NCBI GenBank assembly: GCA_963752855.1
Contig: CAVVZX010000054.1
Coordinates: 1-64,000, forward strand
DNA from: DATJPW01 sp963752855
GTDB taxonomy: Bacteria; Desulfobacterota; Desulfomonilia; Desulfomonilales; Desulfomonilaceae
Length of the DNA: 64,000 nt
Direction of reading: 5' to 3'
How positions within the stretch are numbered: the stretch's first letter is position 1; each line of letters begins with the position of its first letter. The notes under the pieces are model-generated. The model did not search any database, had not been told where the DNA came from, and saw only the letters and a list, made by a program, of their open reading frames with translations. The position numbers and the translations under genes are program-made. Below are positions 46,229-55,800 of the stretch, in pieces.

Positions 46229-47064
46229 CGCAGGGGAAATTATATGTAGTCGCCACGCCGATAGGCAACCTGGACGACATCACTGTGAGAGCTATAGATG
46301 TCCTGAAGAAGGCCAATTTGATAGCCTGTGAGGATACGAGAAAAAGTCGGATACTTCTCCAACGATGGGATATCTCGGCGCCTCTCATGAGCTTGCACCG
46401 TTTCAGCGAAAGGCGCCGGATCAAGACCATAGAAGAACGTTTGGAGCGAGGGGAACATGTGGCCCTTATTTCCGATGCCGGGACCCCTGCGATTTCCGAT
46501 CCGGGGAGCAGATTAATCAAAGCTGCTTATGAAGCAGGTTTCGTAGTGACGCCCATACCCGGAGCATCTTCTATTACCGCCGCGTTGTCTGTGTCCGGGA
46601 TGGATTGCTCTTCTTTCACTTATCTTGGATTTGTGCCCAGGAAAACAGACCAAAGAAGGATTTTCTTTGAGGATCTCCGTACTGAAACGAGGACGACAAT
46701 CTTCTTTGAGACGGCCAGGCGCATCTCGGCGACGTTAACTGTCGCTGCGGAGATACTGGCCTCAAGAAGAATGGTAATGCTGAGAGAATTGACCAAATTG
46801 CACGAGGACATTATTTCAGGCACGGCCGACATTCTACTGAAGGCCCTGGAGAGCAAAGGCGCTCTCAGGGGTGAGATGACCGTAGCAGTGGAGGGCGCTC
46901 CACGTCGAGAAAAGGAAGAGGACCCGGACGCGGCTGTCAAGCATTTGATGTCTGAGGGCTTCTCTGGTAAACGACTGGCCGAAGAGGCGCATCGACGGTT
47001 CGGAATTCATAAGACCGCGGCCTACAGGCGGTATCTGGAGCTGAAGAGCTCATCTACGCAGTGA
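46225..47064 (+). CDS. rsmI: 16S rRNA (cytidine-2'-O-)methyltransferase RsmI
   Basis: Methylates C1402 of 16S rRNA. 279 residues, intact: LYVVATPIGNLDDITVRAID, ACEDTRKSRILLQRW, VALISDAGTPAISDPG, TPIPGASSITAALSVSGM, and the C-terminal helical extension GFSGKRLAEEAHRRFGIHKT. Starts inside the stop of the PerM gene (ATGA), so it ends the corC-lnt-perM-rsmI run. Confidence 0.96.
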   Translation: MTQGKLYVVATPIGNLDDITVRAIDVLKKANLIACEDTRKSRILLQRWDISAPLMSLHRFSERRRIKTIEERLERGEHVALISDAGTPAISDPGSRLIKAAYEAGFVVTPIPGASSITAALSVSGMDCSSFTYLGFVPRKTDQRRIFFEDLRTETRTTIFFETARRISATLTVAAEILASRRMVMLRELTKLHEDIISGTADILLKALESKGALRGEMTVAVEGAPRREKEEDPDAAVKHLMSEGFSGKRLAEEAHRRFGIHKTAAYRRYLELKSSSTQ

Positions 47065-47122
47065 GGCGTCTCAGGCGAACCGCAACGTCGCCGGGTCGGA
47101 ATGTCATGAAAACGCTAGTAGG

Positions 47123-47139
47123 ACCGGCATCTTGCCGGT
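47123..47139. repeat. Short ACCGGC hairpin repeat
   Basis: ACCGGC-atctt-GCCGGT in ggaccggcatcttgccggt. The same hairpin occurs near 59930 and, altered, near 51563. Probably a minimal REP unit; it lies between rsmI and the kinase gene. Confidence 0.6.
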
Positions 47140-47234
47140 AATGGCCTTACGGTTTTTCCCTGGGAATCCTCTGGACAATTTGCCGATAATGATGATAATT
47201 GTGATAGGCTTTTGGCCATGCCTAAGGAGGGGAT

Positions 47235-48824
47235 GTGTCCGACGAATCTCTGAGAGAACGTTTCGGAAAATTGCTTGATACCGCGGGTCACATGTTCTGG
47301 GAATTGGATCGTGAATTTCGTGTGATCTACGCGAATGACCTCCTTAAGCAGACTTTCGGAGACCCGGTTGGGAAATTATGTTATGATTTCATGGCCGGTC
47401 AGGAGGAGTTGTGTCCTGATTGCGCAGTGAAGCGAATTTTTGAAGGTGAAGAACGTGCGATCTCGGAGCGCAAAAGATACAAACAAGACGGCACGGCTAT
47501 ATGGTTGCAGCATACGGCCACTCCGATTAGAAACGAAGCCGGAGAGGTCATTGGGGCTAGCGAATTGACTAACGACACCACACTTCGAAGACAGACTGAA
47601 GAATGGCTCAAGGATTCAGAGCGGCTTTATCGCAATCTCGTAGAACAGGTTCCTGATGTGATTTTTTCTTTGGATAGCGAGGGCAAATTCAGTTTCGTGA
47701 ATACGCAAATTGAGAAGTTCCTTGGCTATCCGGTTCAGACCATTCTCGAGACCCCGCTACAGGATTACGTTACCCCGGAAGATAGGGAGCGTGTGCGAAC
47801 GATATTGGAGCTGCAGCCTGACGCTATATGGGATGAAGAAGTTGCTGTTCTGGATGCCCGTGGTGAGCGGAAATTTGCACGAATTAGGTGCAAAGCTTCC
47901 TTCGTCAACGGTGGCGCCGCCCTGGGATTTGAGGGCGTAATGCGGGATCGGACTACCAGAAGGAAGCTTGAGGAAGAATTGCGGGCTTCCAAAGAAGCGG
48001 TCCTCGAAAAAATAAAAATTATAGACGAGCTGTATGAACATATCGTCCAATCGGGCAAATGCAAGGCCATAGAAGAGCACACCGCGGAAGTAGCGCATGA
48101 GTTACGCCAGCCTCTGGCCATTGTCGGAGGTTTCGCTCGGCGTATGGTCCGTCAACTGGAGGCTTTGGATCGATTTGATATGGACAGACAGAAGCAATAC
48201 GCCAACATTATAATAAGTGAGATTTCCAGGCTGGAACGTATTCTGGATCGGCTGATTGACTTCACCAAACGAGACAAACCCCGCCTGCGGAGGATTAATC
48301 CGAACGACCTTATTGAATACATCATCAACATTACTGAAGCTCGAATGAGAGAGAAGGAAATCGACCTGCGCCTCAATCTCGGAAGCGAATTAGGCGAGGT
48401 GCCTGTGGATCCCGGTCGTTTTCAGCAGCTCGTCCTTAACTTGGTGTCCAATGCGATTGAGGCATCCCCGGTGGGAGGTGTGATAGAGTTGGAATCCGGG
48501 GTTTCCTTGCCGAGCGAGAAAGCCATCAAAACCGGCCAACTGCGATTTGAAGGTTTTTTTGAGATGAAGATCCGGAACTCCGGGCCGGAAATTTCCGACG
48601 AGGTCCTTCAGAACATCTTCAATCCTTTTTATACCACCAAGCAACACGGGACTGGCCTGGGACTGGTGGTTTCCAAAAAGATCGTCGAAGATCACTCAGG
48701 CTCCATCTCAGTGAAATCCGATACCGAAGGAACAGTGTTCACGGTTTGGCTGCCCCTAACACAAAGAGAAGACCCTCATAAGATTGAGTCGGAGCTGGAA
48801 CCTGTTTTTGAATTTCAAGCCTGA
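47235..48824 (+). CDS. PAS-PAS sensor histidine kinase
   Basis: 529 residues, intact. GTG 47235 behind AAGGAGG. The first PAS-like domain (FWELDREFRVIYANDLLKQT, with CPDC in a Cys-containing loop, residues ~60-66), the second PAS (DSEGKFSFVNTQIEKFLGYP), then the H-box with phospho-acceptor H288 (AEVAHELRQPLAIVGGFARR) and HATPase_c (LVLNLVSNAIEASPV, GTGLGLVVSKKIVEDHSG). There is no transmembrane segment, so it is a cytoplasmic sensor. The Cys in the first domain could bind haem or metal. No response regulator lies beside it, so it is an orphan kinase. Confidence 0.9.
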   Translation: MSDESLRERFGKLLDTAGHMFWELDREFRVIYANDLLKQTFGDPVGKLCYDFMAGQEELCPDCAVKRIFEGEERAISERKRYKQDGTAIWLQHTATPIRNEAGEVIGASELTNDTTLRRQTEEWLKDSERLYRNLVEQVPDVIFSLDSEGKFSFVNTQIEKFLGYPVQTILETPLQDYVTPEDRERVRTILELQPDAIWDEEVAVLDARGERKFARIRCKASFVNGGAALGFEGVMRDRTTRRKLEEELRASKEAVLEKIKIIDELYEHIVQSGKCKAIEEHTAEVAHELRQPLAIVGGFARRMVRQLEALDRFDMDRQKQYANIIISEISRLERILDRLIDFTKRDKPRLRRINPNDLIEYIINITEARMREKEIDLRLNLGSELGEVPVDPGRFQQLVLNLVSNAIEASPVGGVIELESGVSLPSEKAIKTGQLRFEGFFEMKIRNSGPEISDEVLQNIFNPFYTTKQHGTGLGLVVSKKIVEDHSGSISVKSDTEGTVFTVWLPLTQREDPHKIESELEPVFEFQA

Positions 48825-48846
48825 TCTGATACGCCCGATTGACGTA

Positions 48847-49755
48847 TCAGGGCCGCAACAGGTTTCTCAGGGCGGTTTCCATATCCGGAAAGTTGAAGTT
48901 GAATCCTTTCGACTGAAGCACGCCGGGAACCACCCTCTGTCCCTTAAGAATAACCGAGCCGAATTCCCCCAGAACGAGACGTATCATAAATCCGGGCGCC
49001 GGCATAAAGGACGGTCGGCGCAGTACGGATCCTATTGTTTTGGCCAAATCTTTGTTCCTGATAGGTCCCGGCGCGGCAAAGTTAACCGGTCCGTCTATAT
49101 CCGGTCGAGACATGACGAATAGGGCCGCACGGATCAGGTCCTCGATGTGAATCCAGGAAAACCACTGCTCCCCGCTACCCAAAGGACCGCCCACAAAGAA
49201 ACGGAACGGCCTGATCATCTGGTCAAGAGCGCCGCCGTCTTTCCCCAGCACGACGCCAAATCGAGTGGTGACTACCCGAACTCCTTTTTCGCGTGCCCTA
49301 TAAGCTTCCTTCTCCCAGTCGTGTGCCAGTTGGGCCATAAAATCATTGCCGGAGGGCGAGTTCTCGTCCAACTCCTCGTCGGCCGTAAATCCATAGTAGC
49401 CGACGCCGGAAGTGCTCAGCAGGGTCACTCTGCGGCCCGCTTCGCGAGGTATGGCTTCAACGAGGTTTTTTGTCGTGAATATTCGGGAATCGCGGAGAAG
49501 TTGCTTGTATTCTTCGTTCCATCTCCGGAAAGTGGTAACGCCTGCAAGATTAATCAGAACATCGTGTCCAGGGACGGATTCCTGCCATTTTCCGGTCTTG
49601 GTGGATTCCCCGATCACCCGGGATACTTCCGTGGGAAGACGCTTCCCTTTTCTTTCACTGCGGATAAGGGCCGTCACCTGATGTCCTTCTTTCACGAAGG
49701 TCCTGCATAGGTTGGTCCCCACAAAACCGTTTGCGCCTGTAATGAAAACTCTCAT
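48847..49755 (-). CDS. TIGR01777-type NAD-dependent epimerase/dehydratase
   Basis: 302 residues with an N-terminal Rossmann motif (MRVFITGANGFVGTNLCRTF), HDVLINLAGVTTFRRW, STSGVGYYGFTADEELDEN and the Tyr/Lys active region in the usual place, then VVTTRFGVVLGKDGGALDQM and a DUF1731-like C-terminus. This is the YfcH/SULA-like family of uncertain substrate. It ends 23 bases from the kinase gene stop; both genes are convergent. Confidence 0.87.
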   Translation of the reverse strand: MRVFITGANGFVGTNLCRTFVKEGHQVTALIRSERKGKRLPTEVSRVIGESTKTGKWQESVPGHDVLINLAGVTTFRRWNEEYKQLLRDSRIFTTKNLVEAIPREAGRRVTLLSTSGVGYYGFTADEELDENSPSGNDFMAQLAHDWEKEAYRAREKGVRVVTTRFGVVLGKDGGALDQMIRPFRFFVGGPLGSGEQWFSWIHIEDLIRAALFVMSRPDIDGPVNFAAPGPIRNKDLAKTIGSVLRRPSFMPAPGFMIRLVLGEFGSVILKGQRVVPGVLQSKGFNFNFPDMETALRNLLRP

Positions 49756-49872
49756 GGTGCAGTCCTCCTGGCTCGTGTGCAGAGAACTGATCTTTCATAG
49801 CCTCAAACTGCGCCGCAACCATGTAGGAAGTCTTTTTCCCATCCACTGCTAAACTAACAATCTATATTACGA

Positions 49873-50442
49873 TCACTCCTCAGTCTCTTGTCCCAATACT
49901 ATGCTAGGCAGATTTGCATGGCACGGCTCATTCGAAGCTGTTTGTTCCCACTCGCCACAGACGTCGTTTTCCGTCGCAGGTCGCGCCTCCAGTATTTCGA
50001 GGTCATAATAAAAGTCTTTGCCGGATAGCGGATGGTTGCAATCAATGACAATCGTATCATCCCGAATCTCTTTAATGATAACCGTGTCCGGGGCGTTCGA
50101 TTGGTGGCTTATCATGGGCAGTTCCATGCCCGGAAAAGGCGTCATCCCCGCGGGAAAATGAAAGTCAGCCTTATTTTTTTCAAATTCCAGCTCATTATGT
50201 CTTGGTCCAAAGGCCTCTTCAGCGGGCACTGTAAAGGACAAAGTCTCGCCGCCGGCGTGTCCTATCAATCGCTTTTCCAGGCCCGGAATCACTTGCCGAT
50301 AGCCTGTCACAAAGTCCATTATTTCTGGTTGGTTGAGCCCTTTCAGCACCGGGCCGTCCACAATTCGAACCCTGTATTTTATCTTCACGTACCAGCCTGA
50401 ATCTTGGACTCGCATTTCGGGCGATGTAGCCCTTTCGGTCAT
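49873..50442 (-). CDS. FKBP-type peptidyl-prolyl isomerase, SlyD-like
   Basis: 189 residues. The FKBP domain is interrupted by an insert-in-flap: VKIKYRVRIVDGPVLKGLNQ, FVTGYRQVIPGLEKRLIGHA, GGETLSFTVPAEEAFGP, and the later TIVIDCNHPLSGKDFYYDLE, the SlyD signature (NHPLAGK-like). The C-terminal tail carries two Cys, CGEWEQTASNEPCHA, but no His-rich metal-binding tail as in E. coli SlyD. Cytoplasmic chaperone/isomerase. Start 50442 follows GGATCCT. Confidence 0.88.
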   Translation of the reverse strand: MTERATSPEMRVQDSGWYVKIKYRVRIVDGPVLKGLNQPEIMDFVTGYRQVIPGLEKRLIGHAGGETLSFTVPAEEAFGPRHNELEFEKNKADFHFPAGMTPFPGMELPMISHQSNAPDTVIIKEIRDDTIVIDCNHPLSGKDFYYDLEILEARPATENDVCGEWEQTASNEPCHANLPSIVLGQETEE

Positions 50443-50488
50443 AGGATCCTCCGTGGAATATCTCGATTTATGATTTTCTTAAACGATT

Positions 50489-51460
50489 TTAGTGTCTCAT
50501 CCAGCATCTCACAAGATGTCCGGATGATTTCTTTTCCAGAACCGGCGGTTGAACACAAATGGACTGGCGCTCGGGGCAGCGATCTTGAAACGTGCATCCC
50601 TTCGGCAGATGCCGCAGGTCCGGGACCTTTCCGGAGATCACGTACAATCTCTTCTTTTTGGCTGCGGCTGCTTTGTCTATGCGAGGAATCGACTTGAGCA
50701 AACCTATGGTGTACGGATGCTGCGGCGCCGCGAAGAGAGATTCAACCGGGGCTTCTTCCGCAATCATTCCGGTGTACATTACAGCCACTCGTTCGGCCAT
50801 TTCCGCGACCACTCCAAGATCATGCGTAATCAGTATGATTCCTGTCCCCAACCTGGTCTTAATATCGTTCATTAGCGCCAGGATTTGAGCCTGTATTGTC
50901 ACGTCCAGGGCGGTCGAAGGCTCATCGGCCAGCATGAGTTTCGGATCACACGCCAGGGCCATGGCGATCATTACCCGTTGGCGCATGCCGCCGCTCATCT
51001 GGTGAGGATAATCCTGCGCCCGATTCTCCGGTGACGGTATGCCTACCTTGTCGAGCATTTCCACAGCCGCGGCCGCGGCCTCAGAATGACTCATATTGCG
51101 ATGAAGCCGGTAGACCTCGGCAATCTGTTCGCCTACCTTGAACACCGGATTCAGCGAGGTCATAGGCTCCTGAAAAATCATGGAGATGCGGTTCCCGCGC
51201 ACCCGACGCATCTCGGATTCATTCAGTTTCAGCAGATCCACGCCTTGAAAGTATATCTCGCCTGAGACGATTTTGCCCGGCGGAGGGACGAGGCGCATTA
51301 TAGAAAGCGCCGTGACGGTCTTGCCACATGCGGATTCGCCAACCAGCCCCAGTGTCTCACCTTCTTTGAGGTCCAGATCGACCCCGTCCACTGCGGCCGC
51401 GGGGCCTTCATCGGAATAGAAGGTCGTGTGGAGATTTCTTATTTTGAGTAGTTGATCCAT
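50489..51460 (-). CDS. Oligopeptide/dipeptide ABC transporter ATPase (OppD-like)
   Basis: 323 residues from ATG 51460, where the family begins: LLKIRNLHTTFYSDEGPAAA, Walker A GESACGKTVTALS, signature MSGGMRQRVMIAMAL, Walker B LMLADEPSTALD, H-loop LITHDLGVVAEMA, and an oligopeptide-transporter C-terminal domain with Cys for an Fe-S-like site (CTFQDRCPERQSIC). The frame continues upstream through a palindromic repeat, which is not coding. No permease or binding-protein gene is adjacent, so it is a lone subunit in this window. The upstream side may be past a repeat-mediated rearrangement. Confidence 0.88.
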   Translation of the reverse strand: MDQLLKIRNLHTTFYSDEGPAAAVDGVDLDLKEGETLGLVGESACGKTVTALSIMRLVPPPGKIVSGEIYFQGVDLLKLNESEMRRVRGNRISMIFQEPMTSLNPVFKVGEQIAEVYRLHRNMSHSEAAAAAVEMLDKVGIPSPENRAQDYPHQMSGGMRQRVMIAMALACDPKLMLADEPSTALDVTIQAQILALMNDIKTRLGTGIILITHDLGVVAEMAERVAVMYTGMIAEEAPVESLFAAPQHPYTIGLLKSIPRIDKAAAAKKKRLYVISGKVPDLRHLPKGCTFQDRCPERQSICVQPPVLEKKSSGHLVRCWMRH

Positions 51461-51502
51461 TGTTACTCTTAATCTACCGCGGAGAGCGCTGAGATCGCAG
51501 AG

Positions 51503-51634
51503 TGTCATTGCGACCGCCGAAGAGCGGGGAAGCAATCTCCCGCGCTGGGGGATTGCCGGTGGGACGGGCATCTTGCCCGTCATTTCTCAATAGACAGGCT
51601 GGAAGCCTGTCCACCATTCACTCCTCGCAATGAC
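51503..51634. repeat. MITE-like repeat, copy 2 (TIR GTCATTGCGA)
   Basis: 132-bp element bounded by GTCATTGCGA (51503-51512) and TCGCAATGAC (51625-51634), with internal gacgggcatcttgcccgtc and gacaggctggaagcctgtc hairpins. It is inverted relative to the copy at 41170-41294. Lies directly before the OppD-like gene. Confidence 0.88.
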
Positions 51635-51664
51635 ATTGTTTGCGTCCTCTGCGGTGAAATTCTT

Positions 51665-52021
51665 TCAGATGTCCAAGTGCGGCAATATAAAGAATGCTCC
51701 GAAAAAGCCGCTCCCGAAGAAAAGCAGCGATACCAGGAGCGCCAGCACCAGGAACGAACTGCGATACAGGAACGCATCCAGCGCGGAACAAATCCAGATC
51801 CCTATGGCGATCAGCATAGAAGGCGTTTGTACATGGTACTCGATGTTGTGAGCCATGAAAAGGGGCACGAAATAAAGGACTACGTTCAAGAAAAATAACA
51901 ATCCGGCAAATATTCGGCCTCGGACGATCTGACCTAGGCCGGGAAAGATCAGAGACAAGACCGCGGAATAAACTCTGGATCGCCCCTTCTTTTCCGTGCC
52001 GCGTTGGCTCCTGTCTTCCAT
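51665..52021 (-). CDS. Small multi-helix membrane protein
   Basis: 118 residues, about four predicted helices (VYSAVLSLIFPGLGQIVRGR, LLFFLNVVLYFVPLFMAHNI, PSMLIAIGIWICSALDAFLY, LALLVSLLFFGSGFFGAFFI). The PGLGQIxxGR motif resembles the TM2/DUF5683 families. ATG 52021 follows GGAGGGA. Function unknown. Confidence 0.7.
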   Translation of the reverse strand: MEDRSQRGTEKKGRSRVYSAVLSLIFPGLGQIVRGRIFAGLLFFLNVVLYFVPLFMAHNIEYHVQTPSMLIAIGIWICSALDAFLYRSSFLVLALLVSLLFFGSGFFGAFFILPHLDI

Positions 52022-52634
52022 GCAGGTCCCTCCATTTGCCGTTGATTCGCATAAGGCCGTACAACAAAAGCTCTTCTAAGTCAATCAGGCGCCGACTTCT
52101 TATGTAAGCGCTTGGTTGGTAGCGGGAGAAGCACTCTACAAACTGGAACCGCCTCGCAGAGCCCAGCAGTCCTCTCAACGAAGAGGGACACTATTTTCCC
52201 CTGCTGGCGGGAGAACTAAAAGGTTTCTCGGTTGGCGCAAGTGAAACAGAGAAGTCTCACTGTCGGTCGGAGCCGGCCAGAACGTTACCGTCCGTTTTTT
52301 ATGACACCATGTGGCCCAGAAGGTCAGTTAAGCCACCACAGGAATTAGGCGCCAATTGTCCTATTCTCCTGACACAAACAAACCTCATTTTATGTGAAAG
52401 AAACCTCCGCCAGCCGTGACACTTGTCCGATAATTCAGACGGTTTCCGGGTCACTCCTGCCGGCCTGCTGGCGCCTCCCCATCCAGGCAATCGCAACTCA
52501 CTGAAATGCCGCCAAATTAATGCCAAGCCAGAAGTCGAGTTCATTTTGGCATACAAGATGCTTGACGGCCTGAGTCCTGGAAGACTTGCCAGCGGGTCGG
52601 GAAAACCGGAGACAGAATAAAGAAAGGAAGGAAA
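52022..52634. other. Intergenic region, no supported gene
   Basis: Short frames here lack any recognisable features. The right end carries GGAAGGAAA just before the small membrane-protein start. No strong hairpin was seen. Confidence 0.4.
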
Positions 52635-52811
52635 ATGTTCGCCATTGCAGTAGCTGGAGCCATCGCCACCATAATTGTGGGTTTAGTCGCGCTTTTCTTG
52701 GCATGGCGTGGATACAAGAGACAGAAGGAGTGGTTTCCTTTAGTCCTAGCAATCTGTGCCTTTCCCATACTTATTCTTTTGGCGGCTCTTATAATACACG
52801 GTAATCTGTGA
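52635..52811 (+). CDS. Small two-helix membrane protein
   Basis: 58-residue protein MFAIAVAGAIATIIVGLVAL, FLAWRGYKRQKEWFPL, then AICAFPILILLAALIIHGNL. Two hydrophobic helices flank a short basic loop (RGYKRQKEW), the shape of a small inner-membrane protein. An AAGGAAGG site lies just before the ATG. Its length and helix pattern make a random frame unlikely. Function unknown. Confidence 0.6.
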   Translation: MFAIAVAGAIATIIVGLVALFLAWRGYKRQKEWFPLVLAICAFPILILLAALIIHGNL

Positions 52812-53540
52812 CGGCTTTCCGAACAAACACCTTTTTGCCGTTTCCTCAGAGAAGAGGTCGATTCTCACGATAGTTGTCTTTGTGAATAAATGAAGCGGCC
52901 AATAGCCGTGGGGCGGATTATGCCCATCGTTACTACTACCACGAGCTGACTTTTGGGCCTTGACACGGTGACGCAGCGGCCTGCGCCGGTATCAAGACGG
53001 GGTAGAAAGGGACAAATTCAATACGCGCCCTATACGTGGCGTTGTGTCGTTCAATCTGCGCCTTGACAAGCTAGCCGCGTTTGTTTCGTTCCAGTTCAAT
53101 TTCATTCTCTTTTCCACGACCCAGACCGTTTCCTAGCATTCCTGATCGTCCCCGAGATTTCCTTTATTTGATCTCCTTTTTCCGCCTCTTTCTCTTCTCA
53201 GCCTCTCTTCCGTAGAAGGATATAGAATACTCCGTGGACGTCATGACTTCACTGTTTTCATGGCCGGATCTCCGGCGTTGCCATGAAGCCGGCTCCGCTC
53301 GAGCAAAGGTCATGATGTTCGAGCACGTTTCTGAAATGATCTGGGGATTTGCGGAGGTCATTCAATGCAAGCGACATGTGGTCTTAAGACGTTGACATGC
53401 CTGAAACGACGTGATTGTATTTTCAGGTAGTTGCTCACCCACAGTGAGCGTATGCGGAAAACTCAACGCAGGGCCGCGTGAACTCTTGAAAAAGTTGCAC
53501 TGAGCGGACAATAAGGTGCTTTTGCGTGTGGAGACATCAA
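52812..53540. other. Intergenic region before the sigma-54 activator
   Basis: No supported gene in 729 bases. Sequence is of mixed composition with no clear hairpins, tRNA-like or repeat structure. GGAG seven bases before ATG 53541 is the activator's ribosome site. Confidence 0.4.
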
Positions 53541-55317
53541 ATGCATAACGAGAAAGTCCCAGCTAATGTGGAGAAAACCAAGATCAATTTCGACTCCAAG
53601 AATTCCTTCCAAGCCTCGGTCGAAGGTGAGGCAATGCTACGGCAAATAGTGGGCATGCTCTTCGATGGAATATTGATCGTCCAAAACGGTGTGATCATCG
53701 AGACCAATCACGGCCTCCTTTCCATGACAGGTTACGAAGCGTCGGAACTGATAGGTCACAAAATGGAAGAACTCGATGGTTGGCAAGATCTGAGTATATC
53801 TCTGGCAGCCGTTTCCTATGAATCAGTGTCATTCGAGTCGCTGCTACCTCGAAAAACTACTCGTCCTGTGTCTGCGACTGTGAGGGCCATACGCACAACC
53901 CATGATTCAGGGATTGTTATCGCTGTAGTCGCCGGGATGACTGAGGACCAGCCTGCCTCTGCTTCTCTGCTCAGAAGCGCCGAACGTTATCGTTCTCTGT
54001 TCGAAGCAATTCCCGACCTAGTTTTCACAAAGGACCAAGACCTGAGGTTTTCAGAAGTCAATCCGGCCATGGAAAAAGCCTTGGGACTGTCGGCATCCGA
54101 GATCGTCGGTCGAACGTCCGAACAAGTCTACGGCAAGGAAGCTGGGGAGCGCATTCGGGCCTGGGATTTTCGTGTTCTCTCGGGTGAGACGATTGAGGAA
54201 GAAACACACAGTGCCGGTGAAAGGCGAGAAGCTAACTTTCCACGAGGTTCGCGTGCCGATCAGGAACAGCGCCGGGGAGATAACCGGAGTCTGCGGAATT
54301 GGTCGAGATATTACGGAACGACGCTCAGCTATGGTGAAACCAGATATTGCCCTATCCGCCTATCGTTCCGTAGCTATGAAAGACACCATGGAGTTGGCCG
54401 GACAGGCAGCCGCTACGGACAGTATCGTTCTCTTGCTCGGAGAGAGCGGGTCAGGAAAGGACCATCTAGCCAGATGGATACACGAACATTCGGGACGATC
54501 CGGTAGTCCTTTCTTCGCTATTAACTGCGCCGCAGTCCCTCAGGATTTGGCGGAATCAGAGCTCTTCGGCCACGAAACGGGAGCTTTTACCGGGGCCAGG
54601 AATCGGAAGAAAGGATTACTGGAACTTGCAGAGGGCGGGACTCTGCTGTTGAACGAGATCGCGGAACTGTCCCCATCGCTACAGTCAAAGCTATTGGCTT
54701 TTCTGGACTCCAGGTCTTTTCTCAGACTTGGCGGGCAAAAGGCTGTTCACGTTGACGCCCGTATCCTTGCCGCCACTCATAGAGTCCTGGAAGCGGAAGT
54801 TGAGACCGGCCGCTTCTCGAAACCACTCTTCTACAGGTTGAATGTGTTTCCGATAAGGATGCCTCCCCTTCGTGACCGCATTGACGACATTCCCCAACTG
54901 TCCCGCGAACTCATCGCCAAGGTGGCGGCGGAGATGAATCTTTCCGGAACCCCTGCATTGGACCCGGAGTCTCTCAAAATCCTGACGAGGCACCTTTGGC
55001 CCGGTAATGTACGGGAGCTGAGGAATGTGCTCGAAAGGGGCTTGATATTATGGCAGAGCGGGAAATTGAAGTTGACTGTACCCGCCGCTGACCTAGATGT
55101 GGATGAGTTGTCATTCCAAATTTCATTACCGCATGGCAAGAAATTAAAAGAATTGTCCGGAGAATTTCGGAGACTAATCTGCGTCGAGGCCATTCGACGA
55201 AGCGGAGGAAACCGCACTGCCGCAGCTCGAACTCTGGGGTTGTCCAGGGATTCCTTGTATCGTCACCTCAGGAACGATGCCAGTTCTCAAGAGACGGTGG
55301 ACAAGCATAGGTCCTGA
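53541..55317 (+). CDS. Sigma-54-dependent transcriptional activator with two PAS-like domains (one frameshift)
   Basis: Drives sigma-54 promoters; about 590 residues joined. PAS 1 (MLRQIVGMLFDGILIVQNGV), PAS 2 (RYRSLFEAIPDLVFTKDQDL), then the AAA+ domain with Walker A GESGSGKDHLARWIH, sigma-54 loop ETGAFTGARNRKKG, Walker B region GGTLLLNEIAEL and the C-terminal Fis-type HTH (GNRTAAARTLGLSRDSLYRH). The frame breaks near 54212 and rejoins as HTVPVKGEKLTFHEVRVP. The Walker B Asp is Asn here (LLLNEI), which is unusual. The target may be the transporter downstream. Confidence 0.87.
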
Positions 55318-55800
55318 CCGAAGTACCCGTGTGGCGCCTAAAGTTCTCGCGCTCACGATGCGGCGTGACGCTCGCACGACCTGTTCGCAGTTTATTGATC
55401 CCTCAAAAGCAGAGCGCTATATGGTTGTCTGCTTTTTCCGCCAACAGTTGGCAGCGGCAACGCCGCAAAAGGGGTGTCTTATTTTTCTTACACTATTGAT
55501 TTGAACTATTAAACGGTATCGCATAACCACCACATGTTCCATGTCCGGCTCTCTGACTGTGCCCCTAAATTCCTCACGGGATGGTCCATTTTCTCAAATC
55601 TCAAATCCGGAACCTATAGCCCTTTGTTCGTCATTCCTCCCCAAATGTGATCGGCATAGATATTGCTTGAGCCAGGTGCTCTCATCAAACTTTGATGTTG
55701 CCGGAGAGCGACACGGGGGCGAGGATCGTGTTTGACATGAGGACTCCGGACTGTTTAGCGCTGAGCGCTTGATCTCCGAGAACAGGAAAAAGGAATAAAT
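55318..55800. other. Intergenic region before the NhaD/ArsB-type gene
   Basis: No gene supported. A GCGGC-aac-GCCGC hairpin near 55456 precedes a T-rich stretch and may end the activator transcript. A GGAAAAAGGAA block lies just before ATG 55801. Confidence 0.4.

Noticed and set aside
47235..48824. Possible haem-binding role for the Cys in the first PAS of the kinase
   Set aside because: Only one CPDC motif and no His partner in a haem-type context; kept as a remark, not a claim.
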